Source: Phenylobacterium sp.
GTDB taxonomy: Bacteria > Pseudomonadota > Alphaproteobacteria > Caulobacterales > Caulobacteraceae
Direction of reading: 5' to 3'
Assembly (NCBI RefSeq): GCF_030651185.1
Contig: NZ_JAUSCJ010000035.1
Location: 1-54,918, forward strand
DNA: 54,918 nucleotides
Part shown: one piece after another, positions 26,461 to 37,756 of the stretch
Numbering within the stretch: position 1 is the first letter of the stretch
Layout of the letters: each line of letters starts with the position of its first letter
The notes under the pieces: generated by a model
What the model was told of the DNA's origin: nothing
The model's input: the letters and a program-made list of their open reading frames with translations, nothing else
Database searches by the model: none
Program-made: the position numbers and the translations under genes

Positions 26461-27303
26461 ATGACCAAGTTTTCGCCGAGCGAGTCGGCGCTGGAAGGCT
26501 TCAGAATCACGCGCGAACGGCCAGGCACGATCCTGGCCTGGAGCCTGGTCTACTTCCTGGGGATCATGGTGATCGCGGTGATCATGGTCGTGGCCCTGGG
26601 CCCGGACTTCATCACCTTCCTCAAGAGCGGCAACCAGGGCGCCGGCGATGCGGCCGCCTATGGCGCGATGTTCAAGCAGCACCTGCCGGCCTTCCTGCTG
26701 GTCATGGTGATGGCCGTCGTCCTGACCTCGATTCTGATGGGCGGCATCTACCGGCTTGCGCTGCGGCCGTCCGAGAAGGGCTTCGCGCATCTGCGCCTGG
26801 GGCCAGACGAGCTGCGGCTGACCCTGGTCAATCTGATTCTGTTCTCCCTGGGGCTCGCCTTCCTGCTCGTGGGGCTTACCGCGGCCACCGTGGGTGGGCC
26901 GCTGGGGATCCTGGTCAGTCTGGGTGTGACGGGCGGGATGATCTGGGCGGGGGTTCGCCTGTTGCTGGCCACGCCGATGACCTTCGCTGAACACCGCATC
27001 GCCATCACCGACTCCTGGCGTCTGACCAAGGGCCACTTCTGGAGCCTGTTTGGCATGACCATCCTGGCCATCATCTTCTATGTGATGGTCTGGCTGCTGT
27101 TCTCCATCATCAGCGCCGCCACCGTGGCCCTGGCCGGCGGCAACGAGGCCATCGCCAATCCGGGCAATCTCGCGCCGCTGGCCATCGTGGCCTTCATCGC
27201 CACTCTGATGGTGCAGCTGCTGCTGCCGATCCTGCAGGTGGTGATGATCTATTCGCCGCTGGCCGAGGCCTATCGCGAACTGACGGGCGCTCCGCGGGGC
27301 TGA
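26461..27303 (+). CDS. Multi-pass membrane protein of unknown function
   Basis: 280 residues from ATG 26461 (MTKFSPSESALEGFRITRER); an upstream ATG at 26428 adds only eleven residues. The first 20 residues are soluble and followed by about six hydrophobic segments near residues 22-46, 75-98, 124-150, 152-172, 196-222 and 238-262. The start (SPSESALEGFRI) looks like a conserved N-terminal motif in this bacterial group, but I cannot assign a family. A long inverted repeat (27289-27315) overlaps the stop codon, facing the convergent glutathione S-transferase gene. Confidence 0.65.
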   Translation: MTKFSPSESALEGFRITRERPGTILAWSLVYFLGIMVIAVIMVVALGPDFITFLKSGNQGAGDAAAYGAMFKQHLPAFLLVMVMAVVLTSILMGGIYRLALRPSEKGFAHLRLGPDELRLTLVNLILFSLGLAFLLVGLTAATVGGPLGILVSLGVTGGMIWAGVRLLLATPMTFAEHRIAITDSWRLTKGHFWSLFGMTILAIIFYVMVWLLFSIISAATVALAGGNEAIANPGNLAPLAIVAFIATLMVQLLLPILQVVMIYSPLAEAYRELTGAPRG

Positions 27304-27315
27304 GCCCCACGGAGC
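27289..27315. other. Inverted repeat over the stop of the membrane protein gene
   Basis: GCTCCGCGGGGC and GCCCCACGGAGC pair over twelve positions with one mismatch around TGA, which is the stop codon itself. The convergent gene ends eight bases further. No T-run is present. Confidence 0.45.
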
Positions 27316-27322
27316 GATCGCA

Positions 27323-27934
27323 TCAGGCGGCTGCGCTGGGACGCGCCGTGACCCGGTCATGCCAGGCCTTGAGGTGCGTAAACTCCGGATCCATCGGCAG
27401 GCCGATCCATTCGGCGAAGTCGACGGTGGAGAGCAGGCAGATGTCGGCCATGGTGTAGGTGTCGCCCACCACGAACTGGTGACCGGCCAGCTCGCGATCC
27501 AGATACTTCTGCGCGCCTTTGTAGGTCTCGGCGTTGGACTCGCCGAAATCCTTGAACTGGGTCAGCAAGGCCGCGGTGCGCGGGTGAGCGTGGCGCCAGT
27601 ACATGCCGACCGGCGTCATGACGGCGAATTCGACGCGGCGGACCCACTGGTCGACTAGGGCCTTCTCGACCGCCGTGGTGCCGAACAGCGGCGGCTCGGG
27701 GTTGGTTTCTTCCAGATAGCGGCAGATGGCGACGGTCTCGGAGATCGTCGTGCCGTCGTCCAGCTCCAGCGCGGGGAGCTGGCCCATGGAGTTCTTGGCG
27801 CGGAATTCCGGGCTCTTGTGCTCGCGCTTCATCATGTTGACCGGAGTCTCGGGCAGGTCGATGCCCTTCTCGGCCAGGAAGATGCGCACGCGGCGGGGAT
27901 TGGGGGCCGGGTTGGGCGCGCCGTACAGCTTCAT
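27323..27934 (-). CDS. Glutathione S-transferase
   Basis: 203 residues from ATG 27934 (MKLYGAPNPAPNPRRVRIF); the longer in-frame start at 27955 adds a poor leader. The thioredoxin-like N-domain has the glutathione-site block SMGQLPALELDDGTTISET (about residues 50-68, with cis-Pro and Ser-contact residues). The helical C-domain contains VVGDTYTMADICLLSTVDFA (about residues 152-171, the N-capping box). The active residue near the N-terminus is a Ser/Asn-Pro type, not Tyr. The substrate is unknown. A perfect 6-4-6 dyad sits upstream. Confidence 0.88.
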   Translation of the reverse strand: MKLYGAPNPAPNPRRVRIFLAEKGIDLPETPVNMMKREHKSPEFRAKNSMGQLPALELDDGTTISETVAICRYLEETNPEPPLFGTTAVEKALVDQWVRRVEFAVMTPVGMYWRHAHPRTAALLTQFKDFGESNAETYKGAQKYLDRELAGHQFVVGDTYTMADICLLSTVDFAEWIGLPMDPEFTHLKAWHDRVTARPSAAA

Positions 27935-27976
27935 AGGGTCGACTCCAATGCTCAAAACAATGGAGCCGACGCTATT

Positions 27977-27992
27977 TCAAACGACTGTTTGA
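27977..27992 (-). promoter_or_regulatory. TetR-type operator dyad upstream of the glutathione S-transferase gene
   Basis: TCAAAC-GACT-GTTTGA is a perfect inverted repeat with a four-base spacer, 42 bases before the start codon. Its form resembles operators of TetR-family repressors; no such regulator is encoded in the window. Confidence 0.5.
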
Positions 27993-28038
27993 GGGAAGCG
28001 CTTCTACGCCCTCCCCATGAAGGCGAGGGAGGATTTCG

Positions 28039-30939
<2,901 letters not shown>

Positions 30940-31019
30940 GTTGTCCTGAAACGCTCTTCACCCGCCGAGGGTCTCGACGGGACCGCTTAATGTAGTGAAC
31001 GGACTCACGGATAACATGG

Positions 31020-31034
31020 GAACAATGCGGGAAC
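31020..31034 (-). promoter_or_regulatory. LexA (SOS) box of uvrA
   Basis: On the minus strand this reads GTTC-CCGCATT-GTTC, an exact match to the alphaproteobacterial SOS box GTTC-N7-GTTC, 81 bases upstream of the uvrA start. Confidence 0.85.
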
Positions 31035-31125
31035 AAATGTCGCATGGACACCTGTTCCCACCTCCCGCCCGCCGTGGTCGCGCGCGGACTCTAACGCGCC
31101 AACTGCCAGAATCTGTCAGCAGGGA

Positions 31126-31935
31126 TCAGGCTTCGCGTTTCTCGTAGACCGGCGGGCGTTTTTCCAGGAAGGCACGGACGCCCTCGCCGAAGTCGTCGTC
31201 CTGGGCGCAGAGGATCTGGTTGCGGTCCTCCATGGCGATCACCGCCTCCAGGCCATTGGCGTCGATGGCGTGGTTCAGCGCCTCCTTGGTGAGCCGCAGG
31301 CCCAGCGGCGTGGCGTTGAGCATGTCGGCGGCGAAGGCCGCGCCTTCGGCTTCCAGGGCCTCGGGCGCGACGACGCGGCTGATCAGGCCCAGCTGATAGG
31401 CCCGCTCGGCCTCGATGAAGCGGCCGGTCAGCATGTACTCGGCGGCCACCGAGCTGCCGACCATGCGGGGCAGGAAATAGCTGACCCCGATATCGCAGGC
31501 CGACAGCCCGATGCGGATGAAGGCGGCGTTCATGCGCGTCCGCGGGGTCGCCAGCCGCACATCGGAGGCTAGCGCCAGGGCGAAGCCGCCGCCGCTGGCC
31601 GCGCCGTCGACACAGGCGATGATCGGTTGTGGGCAGCGGCGCATGGCGATGACGATCTCACTGATCTGCCGCTGGCCGGTGAGGCTCGCCCCCACCGAGC
31701 GTTTGCCGCCCTCGTTGGAGCCGGCGCGCTCCTTCAGGTCCAGCCCCGCGCAGAAGGCCCCGCCCGCGCCGGCCAGCACCACGACGCGGACATCCCGCCG
31801 CCAGTAGAGGCCGACGAAGAAGTCGCGCAGTTCCTCCACCAGCTTGCGGTTCAAGGCGTTCAGCCGCTCGGGCCGGTTCATGGTGGCCCAGATGACATCG
31901 CCCTCGACGCGGAGGTCCAGGTGTTCGTAGGTCAT
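31126..31935 (-). CDS. Enoyl-CoA hydratase/isomerase family protein
   Basis: 269 residues of crotonase fold. The oxyanion-hole motifs are GGAFCAGLDLKE (about residue 59) and CVDGAASGGGFALALASDVR (about residues 106-125). The usual catalytic Glu region reads IGLSACDIGVSYFLPRMVG, with Asp/Gly rather than the pair of Glu of classical hydratases, so the reaction (hydration, isomerisation or other) is uncertain. LTGRFIEAERAYQLGLISRV follows. Its ATG overlaps the stop of the SDR gene (ATGA), so both likely act on one acyl-CoA route. Confidence 0.85.
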   Translation of the reverse strand: MTYEHLDLRVEGDVIWATMNRPERLNALNRKLVEELRDFFVGLYWRRDVRVVVLAGAGGAFCAGLDLKERAGSNEGGKRSVGASLTGQRQISEIVIAMRRCPQPIIACVDGAASGGGFALALASDVRLATPRTRMNAAFIRIGLSACDIGVSYFLPRMVGSSVAAEYMLTGRFIEAERAYQLGLISRVVAPEALEAEGAAFAADMLNATPLGLRLTKEALNHAIDANGLEAVIAMEDRNQILCAQDDDFGEGVRAFLEKRPPVYEKREA

Positions 31936-32705
31936 CGGGTCTGACCCCCGTCCACCGGCACCACGGCGCCATGCACGAAGCTGGCCTGGGGGCTGAGCAG
32001 GAAGGCGGCCGCCGCGCCGATCTCCTCGGGCCTGCCGAACCGCTTCATCGGCACCTCGCGCTCCAGCCAGCGGGTCCAGGCCGCGGCGCGGGGGCCGTTG
32101 GCGCGCTGTTCCCAGTCGCCGCCGGGGAAGACGATGTTGCCGGGCGCGATGGCGTTGACCCGCACCCCGGTGGCGCCGGTGATGTGGGCCAGTTCCTTGG
32201 TCAGGTGGTTCATCGCCGCCTTGGCGGTGCCGTAGGTCAGCGGCGTGCCCAACGCGCCCAGGCCCGCGATGGAGCTGATGAACAGGATCGCGCCCTCGCC
32301 GCGCGGCGCCATCATCCGGTAGGCGCCCCGCGCCAGCCGCCAGGCCGAGCCCAGGTTCTGCGAGAAGCCGGCGTCCCAGGTGTCGTCGTCCACCTCAGTC
32401 CCGGGCGGGCAAGGGTGCAGGCCCACATTGGCCACCGCGCCAAAGATGGGCCCGAGCGCCGCCTCCGCCCCGGCCAGGGCCTTCTCGATGACAGCGGTGT
32501 CGCGCATGTCGCCGGACATGGCCCAGAGCTTGTCCTCGCCGTACTGGGCCGCGAGCCGGGCGCGGGTCTCTTCCAGCGCCTCGGCGCCGCGGGCGGTGAT
32601 CGCCACCTTGGCGCCCTCCGCCAGACAGGCCTCCACGATCCCCAGTCCGATGCCGCGGCTGGCGCCGGCCACGAAGATGGTCTTGTCCTTGAGGCCGAGG
32701 TCCAT
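31932..32705 (-). CDS. Short-chain dehydrogenase/reductase (classical SDR)
   Basis: 257 residues from ATG 32705 (MDLGLKDKTIFVAGASRGIG); the in-frame extension to 32780 lacks SDR features. The cofactor motif is GASRGIGLG (about residues 14-22), followed by ANVG (about residue 88). The catalytic triad is Ser in LFISSIAGLG (about residue 140) and Tyr-x3-Lys in LTYGTAKAAMNH (about residue 153). The C-terminal FVHGAVVPVDGGQTR is typical. It is coupled to the crotonase gene; the substrate is unknown, and a 3-hydroxyacyl or steroid-like alcohol is plausible. Confidence 0.9.
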   Translation of the reverse strand: MDLGLKDKTIFVAGASRGIGLGIVEACLAEGAKVAITARGAEALEETRARLAAQYGEDKLWAMSGDMRDTAVIEKALAGAEAALGPIFGAVANVGLHPCPPGTEVDDDTWDAGFSQNLGSAWRLARGAYRMMAPRGEGAILFISSIAGLGALGTPLTYGTAKAAMNHLTKELAHITGATGVRVNAIAPGNIVFPGGDWEQRANGPRAAAWTRWLEREVPMKRFGRPEEIGAAAAFLLSPQASFVHGAVVPVDGGQTR

Positions 32706-32786
32706 GCGCGTCTCCCTTTGCGGCCGATCCAACGCCGGCCTGTGAGGGCAATCTGGACGCCTGGTCCCCGCGTCAGGCAAGCCCCG

Positions 32787-34016
32787 CTATTTGGCGGTGC
32801 GGGCGTCGGCGGCCGCCTTCAGGACCCGCAGGGCGTTGCCGCCCCAGACCTTGGCGACGTCGTCCTTGGAATAGCCGGCGGCGATCAGGCGTTCGGTGAT
32901 CTTCGGGTAGTCGGTGACGTCCTCCAGGCCGGCGATGCCGCCACCGCCGTCGAAGTCGCCGGAGACCCCGACATGGTCGATGCCGGCCACCTGAATGGCG
33001 TGCAGCATGTGCTTCATGAAGTCGTCGAGATTGGCGCGGGGCACGGGCCACTTGGCGTCGATGGCCTTGCGGCCGTCGAGGAAGGCCTTGCGCTGGGCCG
33101 GCGTCATGTCGCGGCCGCCGACGCCGATGGACTTCATCAGCTCGGCCATGGCGGCGTCGCGCTCGGGGATCTTGGGCGAGGCGACCATGTAGTTGGAGAA
33201 GGCGTTGATCTGGATCACCCCGCCCTTGGCGGCCAGCGCCTTCAGCCGGTTGTCATCGATGTTGCGGGGGTGGTCGAAGATGGCGTCCAGGCCTGAGTGG
33301 GACAGGATCAGCGGGGTGGTGGAGAGCGCCAGCATCTGGTCCAGGACCTCGTCCGACGCATGGCTGGCGTCCAGCACCACCCCCAGCCGGTTGGCCTCGG
33401 CGACGAAGGCTTTTCCCTTGGGGCTCAGGCCGTTCCACTCCTTGCCCTTGGGGTCGGTGGAGGAGTCGCCCAGGTCGTTGTTGAGGAAGTGGATGGGCCC
33501 CATCATGCGGACGCCGAGCACATAAAACGTCTGCATCAGGGTGAGGTCGGCCTCCACCGGCTGGCTGTTCTCCATGCTGATAAAGACCACCTTCTTGCCC
33601 GCCGCGAGGATGGGGGCGGCCTCTTCGGCCTTGGTGGCCAGCGCGAATTTCGCGCCGTGCTTGGCCACCATTTCGTGGATCTCGACGGCCCGCAGCAGGG
33701 CCGCGTCGCGGGCCTTGGCGTCCCCCTCGGGGGTGCGGGCGCCCTGCGGGGTGAAGATGGCGAAGAAGCCGCCGTCGACCCCGCCGTCCACCATGCGCGG
33801 ATAGTCCACCTGGCTGCCGTCGGCCTCCACCGAGTGGCGGTCCAGCATGTCCCAGCCGGGGCGGTGGAAGTTGGCCGGGGTGTCGAAGTGGGTGTCCAGG
33901 ACGATGGCCGCCTTGTGGGCCTCGGCGGCGGGGGTGGCCGACAGCGCGGGCAGGGCGCAGGAGGCCCACAGGATCGCGAGCGAAACGGTCAAACGGTGCA
34001 AGGCGGAACTCCCCAA
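32787..34016 (-). CDS. Membrane dipeptidase (peptidase family M19), exported
   Basis: 409 residues with a signal peptide (LTVSLAILWASCALPALSA). The M19 metal site starts with IVLDTHFDTP (His-x-Asp, about residue 39). Glu in VFISMENSQPV (about residue 146) is the bridging ligand, and HASDEVLDQM (about residue 219) and LILSHSGLDAI (about residue 237) supply the other His. GIDHVGVSGDFDGGGGI (about residue 344) is the C-terminal family block. These zinc enzymes cleave dipeptides, some with D-residues or beta-lactam-like bonds. It stands alone and is followed 81 bp later by the SDR gene. Confidence 0.92.
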   Translation of the reverse strand: MGSSALHRLTVSLAILWASCALPALSATPAAEAHKAAIVLDTHFDTPANFHRPGWDMLDRHSVEADGSQVDYPRMVDGGVDGGFFAIFTPQGARTPEGDAKARDAALLRAVEIHEMVAKHGAKFALATKAEEAAPILAAGKKVVFISMENSQPVEADLTLMQTFYVLGVRMMGPIHFLNNDLGDSSTDPKGKEWNGLSPKGKAFVAEANRLGVVLDASHASDEVLDQMLALSTTPLILSHSGLDAIFDHPRNIDDNRLKALAAKGGVIQINAFSNYMVASPKIPERDAAMAELMKSIGVGGRDMTPAQRKAFLDGRKAIDAKWPVPRANLDDFMKHMLHAIQVAGIDHVGVSGDFDGGGGIAGLEDVTDYPKITERLIAAGYSKDDVAKVWGGNALRVLKAAADARTAK

Positions 34017-34059
34017 CTGAAGGCCTGAGCCTTGGCCGTTCCGAGCCTCAAGGCAAGGC

Positions 34060-34734
34060 TCAAGCCGCGTCGTGGAAGATGATCCCCAGCGTATGGCGCT
34101 GACCGCTGCGCAGGCGGCTGACGCCGTGGCGCATGCTCACGCGATAGGCGCCGCGGGTCCCCTGGACCGGGCGATGGTGGACGGCGAAGGCCACGGCGTC
34201 GCCTTGGCGCAGGGGCACGACCTCGGCGCGGGACTGCATGCGAGGCCGTTGTTCCGTCAGGACAAATTCGCCGCCGGTGAAGTCCTCGCCGGGCTCCGAC
34301 AGCAGGACGGCCACCTGCAGGGGGAAGACGTGCTCGCCATAGAGGTCCTGGTGCAGGCAGTTGTAATCGCCCGGCCCATACTGGAGCAGCAGCGGGGTGG
34401 GGCGAACCTGGCCGGCGGCGTGGCAGCGGGAGAGGTATGCCTTGTGCTGCAAGGGGTAGCGGACGTCGACGCCCATCGTCTCGTTCCAGCGGTTGGCGAT
34501 CTCCACCAGCTGGGGATAGAGGGCCTCGCGAAGGGCCTGGACCGGGCCTGGCAGGGGGTAGCTGAAGTAGCGGTACTCGCCCTGGCCGAAGCCGTGGCGG
34601 CCCATGACCACCCGGCTACGGAAGCCCTGCTCGGCGGCGTAGAGGGTGGCCAGGTCGCGGCAGGCGGCCGGGGTCAGGAGGCCGGGGAGGACGGCGCAGC
34701 CGTAGCGGTCGAGGTCGGACATGTCGGTGGTCAT
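34060..34734 (-). CDS. 2-oxoglutarate/Fe(II)-dependent oxygenase (prolyl-4-hydroxylase-like)
   Basis: 224 residues from ATG 34734 (MTTDMSDLDRYGCAVLPGLL). The iron-binding facial triad is HxD in NCLHQDLYGEHVFPLQV (about residue 130) and the distal His in FAVHHRPVQGTRGAYRVSM (about residue 188), followed by the Arg that binds 2-oxoglutarate. The FPLQVAVLLSEPGEDFTGGE segment is the conserved strand pair. The product modified is unknown. It is divergent from the ABC-F gene and reads away from it. Confidence 0.85.
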   Translation of the reverse strand: MTTDMSDLDRYGCAVLPGLLTPAACRDLATLYAAEQGFRSRVVMGRHGFGQGEYRYFSYPLPGPVQALREALYPQLVEIANRWNETMGVDVRYPLQHKAYLSRCHAAGQVRPTPLLLQYGPGDYNCLHQDLYGEHVFPLQVAVLLSEPGEDFTGGEFVLTEQRPRMQSRAEVVPLRQGDAVAFAVHHRPVQGTRGAYRVSMRHGVSRLRSGQRHTLGIIFHDAA

Positions 34735-34852
34735 GGAGGGAGGAGTCGGGCCATTCCGCCGCCCGCTCAAGGGGGCGCGGGGATGCCGGGTCCGGATTGC
34801 GCGAGGTGGGCCTGCGGCCTATCCTGGTGGCCTCAGAAGGAGCCTGACGACC

Positions 34853-34957
34853 ATGCGCACGCCGACGGAACGCCGCCTCGTCCCGAACGCCCATGCCCCC
34901 AAGGTCGCCCATGCCCGCCCATCTGACCCTCGAGCGTCTCTCGTACGCAACGCCTGA
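34853..34957 (+). CDS. Possible upstream ORF (34 aa) overlapping the ABC-F start
   Basis: ATG 34853 follows AGAAGGAG at ten-base spacing, the best ribosome-binding site in this gap, and opens a 34-codon frame (MRTPTERRLVPNAHAPKVAH and onward) that ends at 34957, 44 bases inside the ABC-F gene in another frame. ABC-F itself has a weak site. The arrangement would allow translational coupling or leader-peptide control. Codon use alone cannot prove it is translated. Confidence 0.35.
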   Translation: MRTPTERRLVPNAHAPKVAHARPSDPRASLVRNA

Positions 34958-36539
34958 CCGCGTAAGCCTTTTCGACAATCTGAACCTCGCCTTCGGGGCC
35001 GAACGCACCGGCCTCGTCGGGCGCAATGGCGTGGGCAAGACCACGCTGTTGCGGCTGATCACCGGCGAGCTGGCGCCGGTGTCAGGGTCCGTGGTGGTCC
35101 GAGGGCGGATCGGGGTGCTGCGCCAGGCGATGAGCCCGCCGGCGGGCGCCACGGTCGCTGACCTGCTTGGCGTCAGGGCCGACATTGACCGACAGGTGCG
35201 CATCGAGGCGTCGCGCGGTTCGGAGGACGACTTCGACAACGCCTTGTGGGACCTGGATTCCCGCATCGCGCAGGCCCTGGCGGCGGTGGGCCTGGCCGGC
35301 CAACATGTGGACCGCGACGCCGCCACCCTGAGCGGCGGGGAGGCGACGCGACTGGCGCTGGCCGCCCTGCTGATCGCCGAACCTGACCTGATCGCGCTGG
35401 ACGAACCCACCAACAACCTCGACGCCGAGGCCCGGGCGATGGTGGCCCGCGTGCTGCGCGGCTGGAAGGGCGGCGCCATCGTGGTCAGCCACGACCGCGC
35501 CCTGCTGCGGGAGATGGACCGCATCGTCGAACTGTCGAGCCTGGGCGCCAGGGTCTATGGCGGCGATTACGACCTCTATCTGGAGCGCAAGGCGCAGGAG
35601 GAAGCCGCCGCCGATCAGGACCTGGCCAGCGCCGAGCGAACGGTAGCCCGCGTCGCTCGCGAGGCGCAGGGGGCGCGGGAGAAGAAGGCGCGGCGCGACG
35701 CGGCCGGCAAGCGCTTCGCCGCCTCGGGCAGCGCCCCGAAGATCCTGCTGGGGGCCATGGCCGAGCGGGCGGAAAACTCCGGGGCCCGCGAGGGGCGGCT
35801 GGCGGAGAAGCTGGCCGAGCAGGCCGGCGCCGAGCTGGCGCAGGCGCAGGGCAGGGTGGAGCGGCTGCGGCGGCTGGCCTTTGACCTGCCGCCCTCGGGG
35901 CTGGCGGCGGGCAAGGGGGTGCTGGCCTTCGAGGACGTGAGCTTCGCCCATCCCGGCGGGCCCAGGCTGGCCTTCGATTTGCGGATGACCGGGCCTGAGC
36001 GGGTGGCGGTGACCGGGCCCAACGGGGCGGGCAAGACGACGCTGATCCGGCTGGCGGTGGGCGAGCTTGAGCCGGCCTCGGGGCGGGTGACGCTCGGGGT
36101 GCGGGCGGCGCTGCTGGACCAGAAGACGGCGATGCTGCGGGACGACGAGACCCTGGTGGCGGCCTTCCGGCGGCTCAATCCCACCGCGGGCGACAATGCC
36201 GCTCGCGCCGCCCTGGCGCGGTTCCTGTTCCGCAATGTGGCCGGCGACAAGCGCGTCGGGAGCCTGAGCGGCGGCGAGCGGCTGCGAGCGGCCCTGGCCT
36301 GCGTGCTGTGCGCGGAGGCCTCGCCGCAGCTGCTGATCCTGGACGAGCCCAGCAACCACCTGGACCTCGACTCGCTGGCGGCAATAGAGGCCGCGCTGCG
36401 GGGCTATGACGGGGCGATCCTGGTGGTGAGCCACGACCGGGATTTCCTCGAGGCGATCGGGATGGAGCGGGAGGTGGTGCTTCAGATTCCGCCGTCATCC
36501 CGGGCGACCGCAGGGAGACCCGGGACCCGGGGGGATTGA
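34911..36539 (+). CDS. ABC-F family ATPase (translation factor or resistance type)
   Basis: 542 residues from ATG 34911 (MPAHLTLERLSY); ATG 34893 is an alternative. It has two nucleotide-binding domains and no membrane segments. First: Walker A GRNGVGKTTLLRLITG, signature TLSGGEATRLALAAL, Walker B LIALDEPTNNLD. Second: Walker A GPNGAGKTTLIRLAVG, signature SLSGGERLRAALACVL, Walker B LLILDEPSNHLD. A coiled linker (about residues 215-330, rich in Ala/Glu/Arg) joins them. ABC-F proteins act on ribosomes. The final 15 or so residues and the stop lie in repeat element B, so the native C-terminus probably ended near VVLQI. It faces the MFS gene. Confidence 0.9.
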   Translation: MPAHLTLERLSYATPDRVSLFDNLNLAFGAERTGLVGRNGVGKTTLLRLITGELAPVSGSVVVRGRIGVLRQAMSPPAGATVADLLGVRADIDRQVRIEASRGSEDDFDNALWDLDSRIAQALAAVGLAGQHVDRDAATLSGGEATRLALAALLIAEPDLIALDEPTNNLDAEARAMVARVLRGWKGGAIVVSHDRALLREMDRIVELSSLGARVYGGDYDLYLERKAQEEAAADQDLASAERTVARVAREAQGAREKKARRDAAGKRFAASGSAPKILLGAMAERAENSGAREGRLAEKLAEQAGAELAQAQGRVERLRRLAFDLPPSGLAAGKGVLAFEDVSFAHPGGPRLAFDLRMTGPERVAVTGPNGAGKTTLIRLAVGELEPASGRVTLGVRAALLDQKTAMLRDDETLVAAFRRLNPTAGDNAARAALARFLFRNVAGDKRVGSLSGGERLRAALACVLCAEASPQLLILDEPSNHLDLDSLAAIEAALRGYDGAILVVSHDRDFLEAIGMEREVVLQIPPSSRATAGRPGTRGD

Positions 36540-36588
36540 TCTCGGCCCCTGGGTCCGGGCTCTCCGCTTCGCTGCGGCCGGGATGACG
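36493..36588. repeat. Palindromic intergenic element B, overlapping the ABC-F 3' end
   Basis: Bounded by CGTCATCCCGGG and CCGGGATGACG, it is the inverted counterpart of element A (7451-7549); its reverse complement aligns with A including CCGCAGCGAAGCG and GGTCCCGGGTCTCCC. The first 47 bases are the last codons and stop of the ABC-F gene. It lies between two convergent genes. Confidence 0.8.
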
Positions 36589-36592
36589 ATTG

Positions 36593-37741
36593 TTATGAGG
36601 CCACTCTCAACCCTCCAAAATACCGCCACAGCAGGGCGAATCCCGCCGCCACGGCGGGCAGGGCCAGCAGGATGGGGACGCTCATCGGGGTCCCCAGGCT
36701 GATCAGGGCCGCGGCGGTCACGCAGGCTCCGGCGCAGCCGATATCCCAGCCGCCCTCGGTGGCCATGTGGAAGCGGAAGGGGCAGGGCGAAGCCTTGGCG
36801 AGGGTGTAGGCTGCGGCGCCCAGGGGCGGCAGCAGCAGGGGCATGAGCACTGCGCCCAGCGCGTGGGCCGCCACCGCCAGCCACGGGGTCGGCAGGCTGC
36901 CGGCGCGGGCGATCACCAGGGCCGCGGCCACGGAATAGGCGATCAGCACGGCGCGCCGTCCGCCGCCGCCGTCCACATGGCGGCCGACCCAGAGGCCGAA
37001 GCAGGCCCCAACCAGGCCGGCCAGGGCCATAGCCCCACCATAGGCGGCGATGCTTTCGCCCAGCGACAGGAACAGGGCGATCTCCCAGACGAAGAAGTAG
37101 CAGGCGTCGAACCAGCCATCGATGGCGATCAGGGCGAAGGCCAGCCGCGAGGCGCGCAGGGCGCCGGGCGCGTGGGGGATCACCGCCATGTTGGGCAGGG
37201 CCAGCAGCGGCAGGACGGCAAGCGCCTGGATCACCGCGATGCCGGCGAAGGCCCAGCGCGGTCCCAGCGTCAGCAGGGCCCAGGTCCCCAGCAGCGGGGA
37301 GGCGATGCTGAGCACGGCGATGAAGGCCTCGCGGGCCGCCACCTGGTGGCCGCGGTGCTCGTCGTCGCCGAGCATGGCGAAATAGGTGTTGTAGGCCAGC
37401 CAATAGCTGAGCTCCGCCACCGCCGTGACCGCCAGCAGGGCGATGAGAGCCGCGTCGATCCCGCGCACCTCCGCCAGCAGGGGGAAGCGCAGGGCCATCA
37501 TCAAGGCGCCCCCGATCAGCAGCGGCTTGAGCCCGAACCGCTTGGCCAGCGGCAGCATGAGGGGCCGCAGGACGAAGCGGCCGGTGACGATGGCCGCCTG
37601 GGCCAGCAGGGCGTGGGGGACCGAGACGCCGGCCTTCAGCATCAGGACGAAGAAGAAGATGCTCCCCGCGCCCTGGGCCAAGGCCTGGACGCCGGAATGC
37701 AGGTTGACGCGATTGATCGCGTCATTGCGCAAAAATGCCAT
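36593..37741 (-). CDS. MFS transporter
   Basis: 382 residues with about twelve hydrophobic segments. It begins MAFLRNDAINRVNLHSGVQA, and helices follow from about residue 22 (AQGAGSIFFFVLMLKAG). Motif-A-like residues between helices 2 and 3 read RPLMLPLAKRFGLKPLL (about residue 58). The C-half starts near residue 200 (LAFALIAIDGWFDACYFFV) and has GLWVGRHVDGGGGRRAVLI as its motif-A repeat. The substrate cannot be inferred; it does not look like a sugar permease. The 5' region encodes an unusual structured leader with a tiny ORF. Confidence 0.82.
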   Translation of the reverse strand: MAFLRNDAINRVNLHSGVQALAQGAGSIFFFVLMLKAGVSVPHALLAQAAIVTGRFVLRPLMLPLAKRFGLKPLLIGGALMMALRFPLLAEVRGIDAALIALLAVTAVAELSYWLAYNTYFAMLGDDEHRGHQVAAREAFIAVLSIASPLLGTWALLTLGPRWAFAGIAVIQALAVLPLLALPNMAVIPHAPGALRASRLAFALIAIDGWFDACYFFVWEIALFLSLGESIAAYGGAMALAGLVGACFGLWVGRHVDGGGGRRAVLIAYSVAAALVIARAGSLPTPWLAVAAHALGAVLMPLLLPPLGAAAYTLAKASPCPFRFHMATEGGWDIGCAGACVTAAALISLGTPMSVPILLALPAVAAGFALLWRYFGGLRVAS

Positions 37742-37756
37742 GGGTTACCGTAGGGG

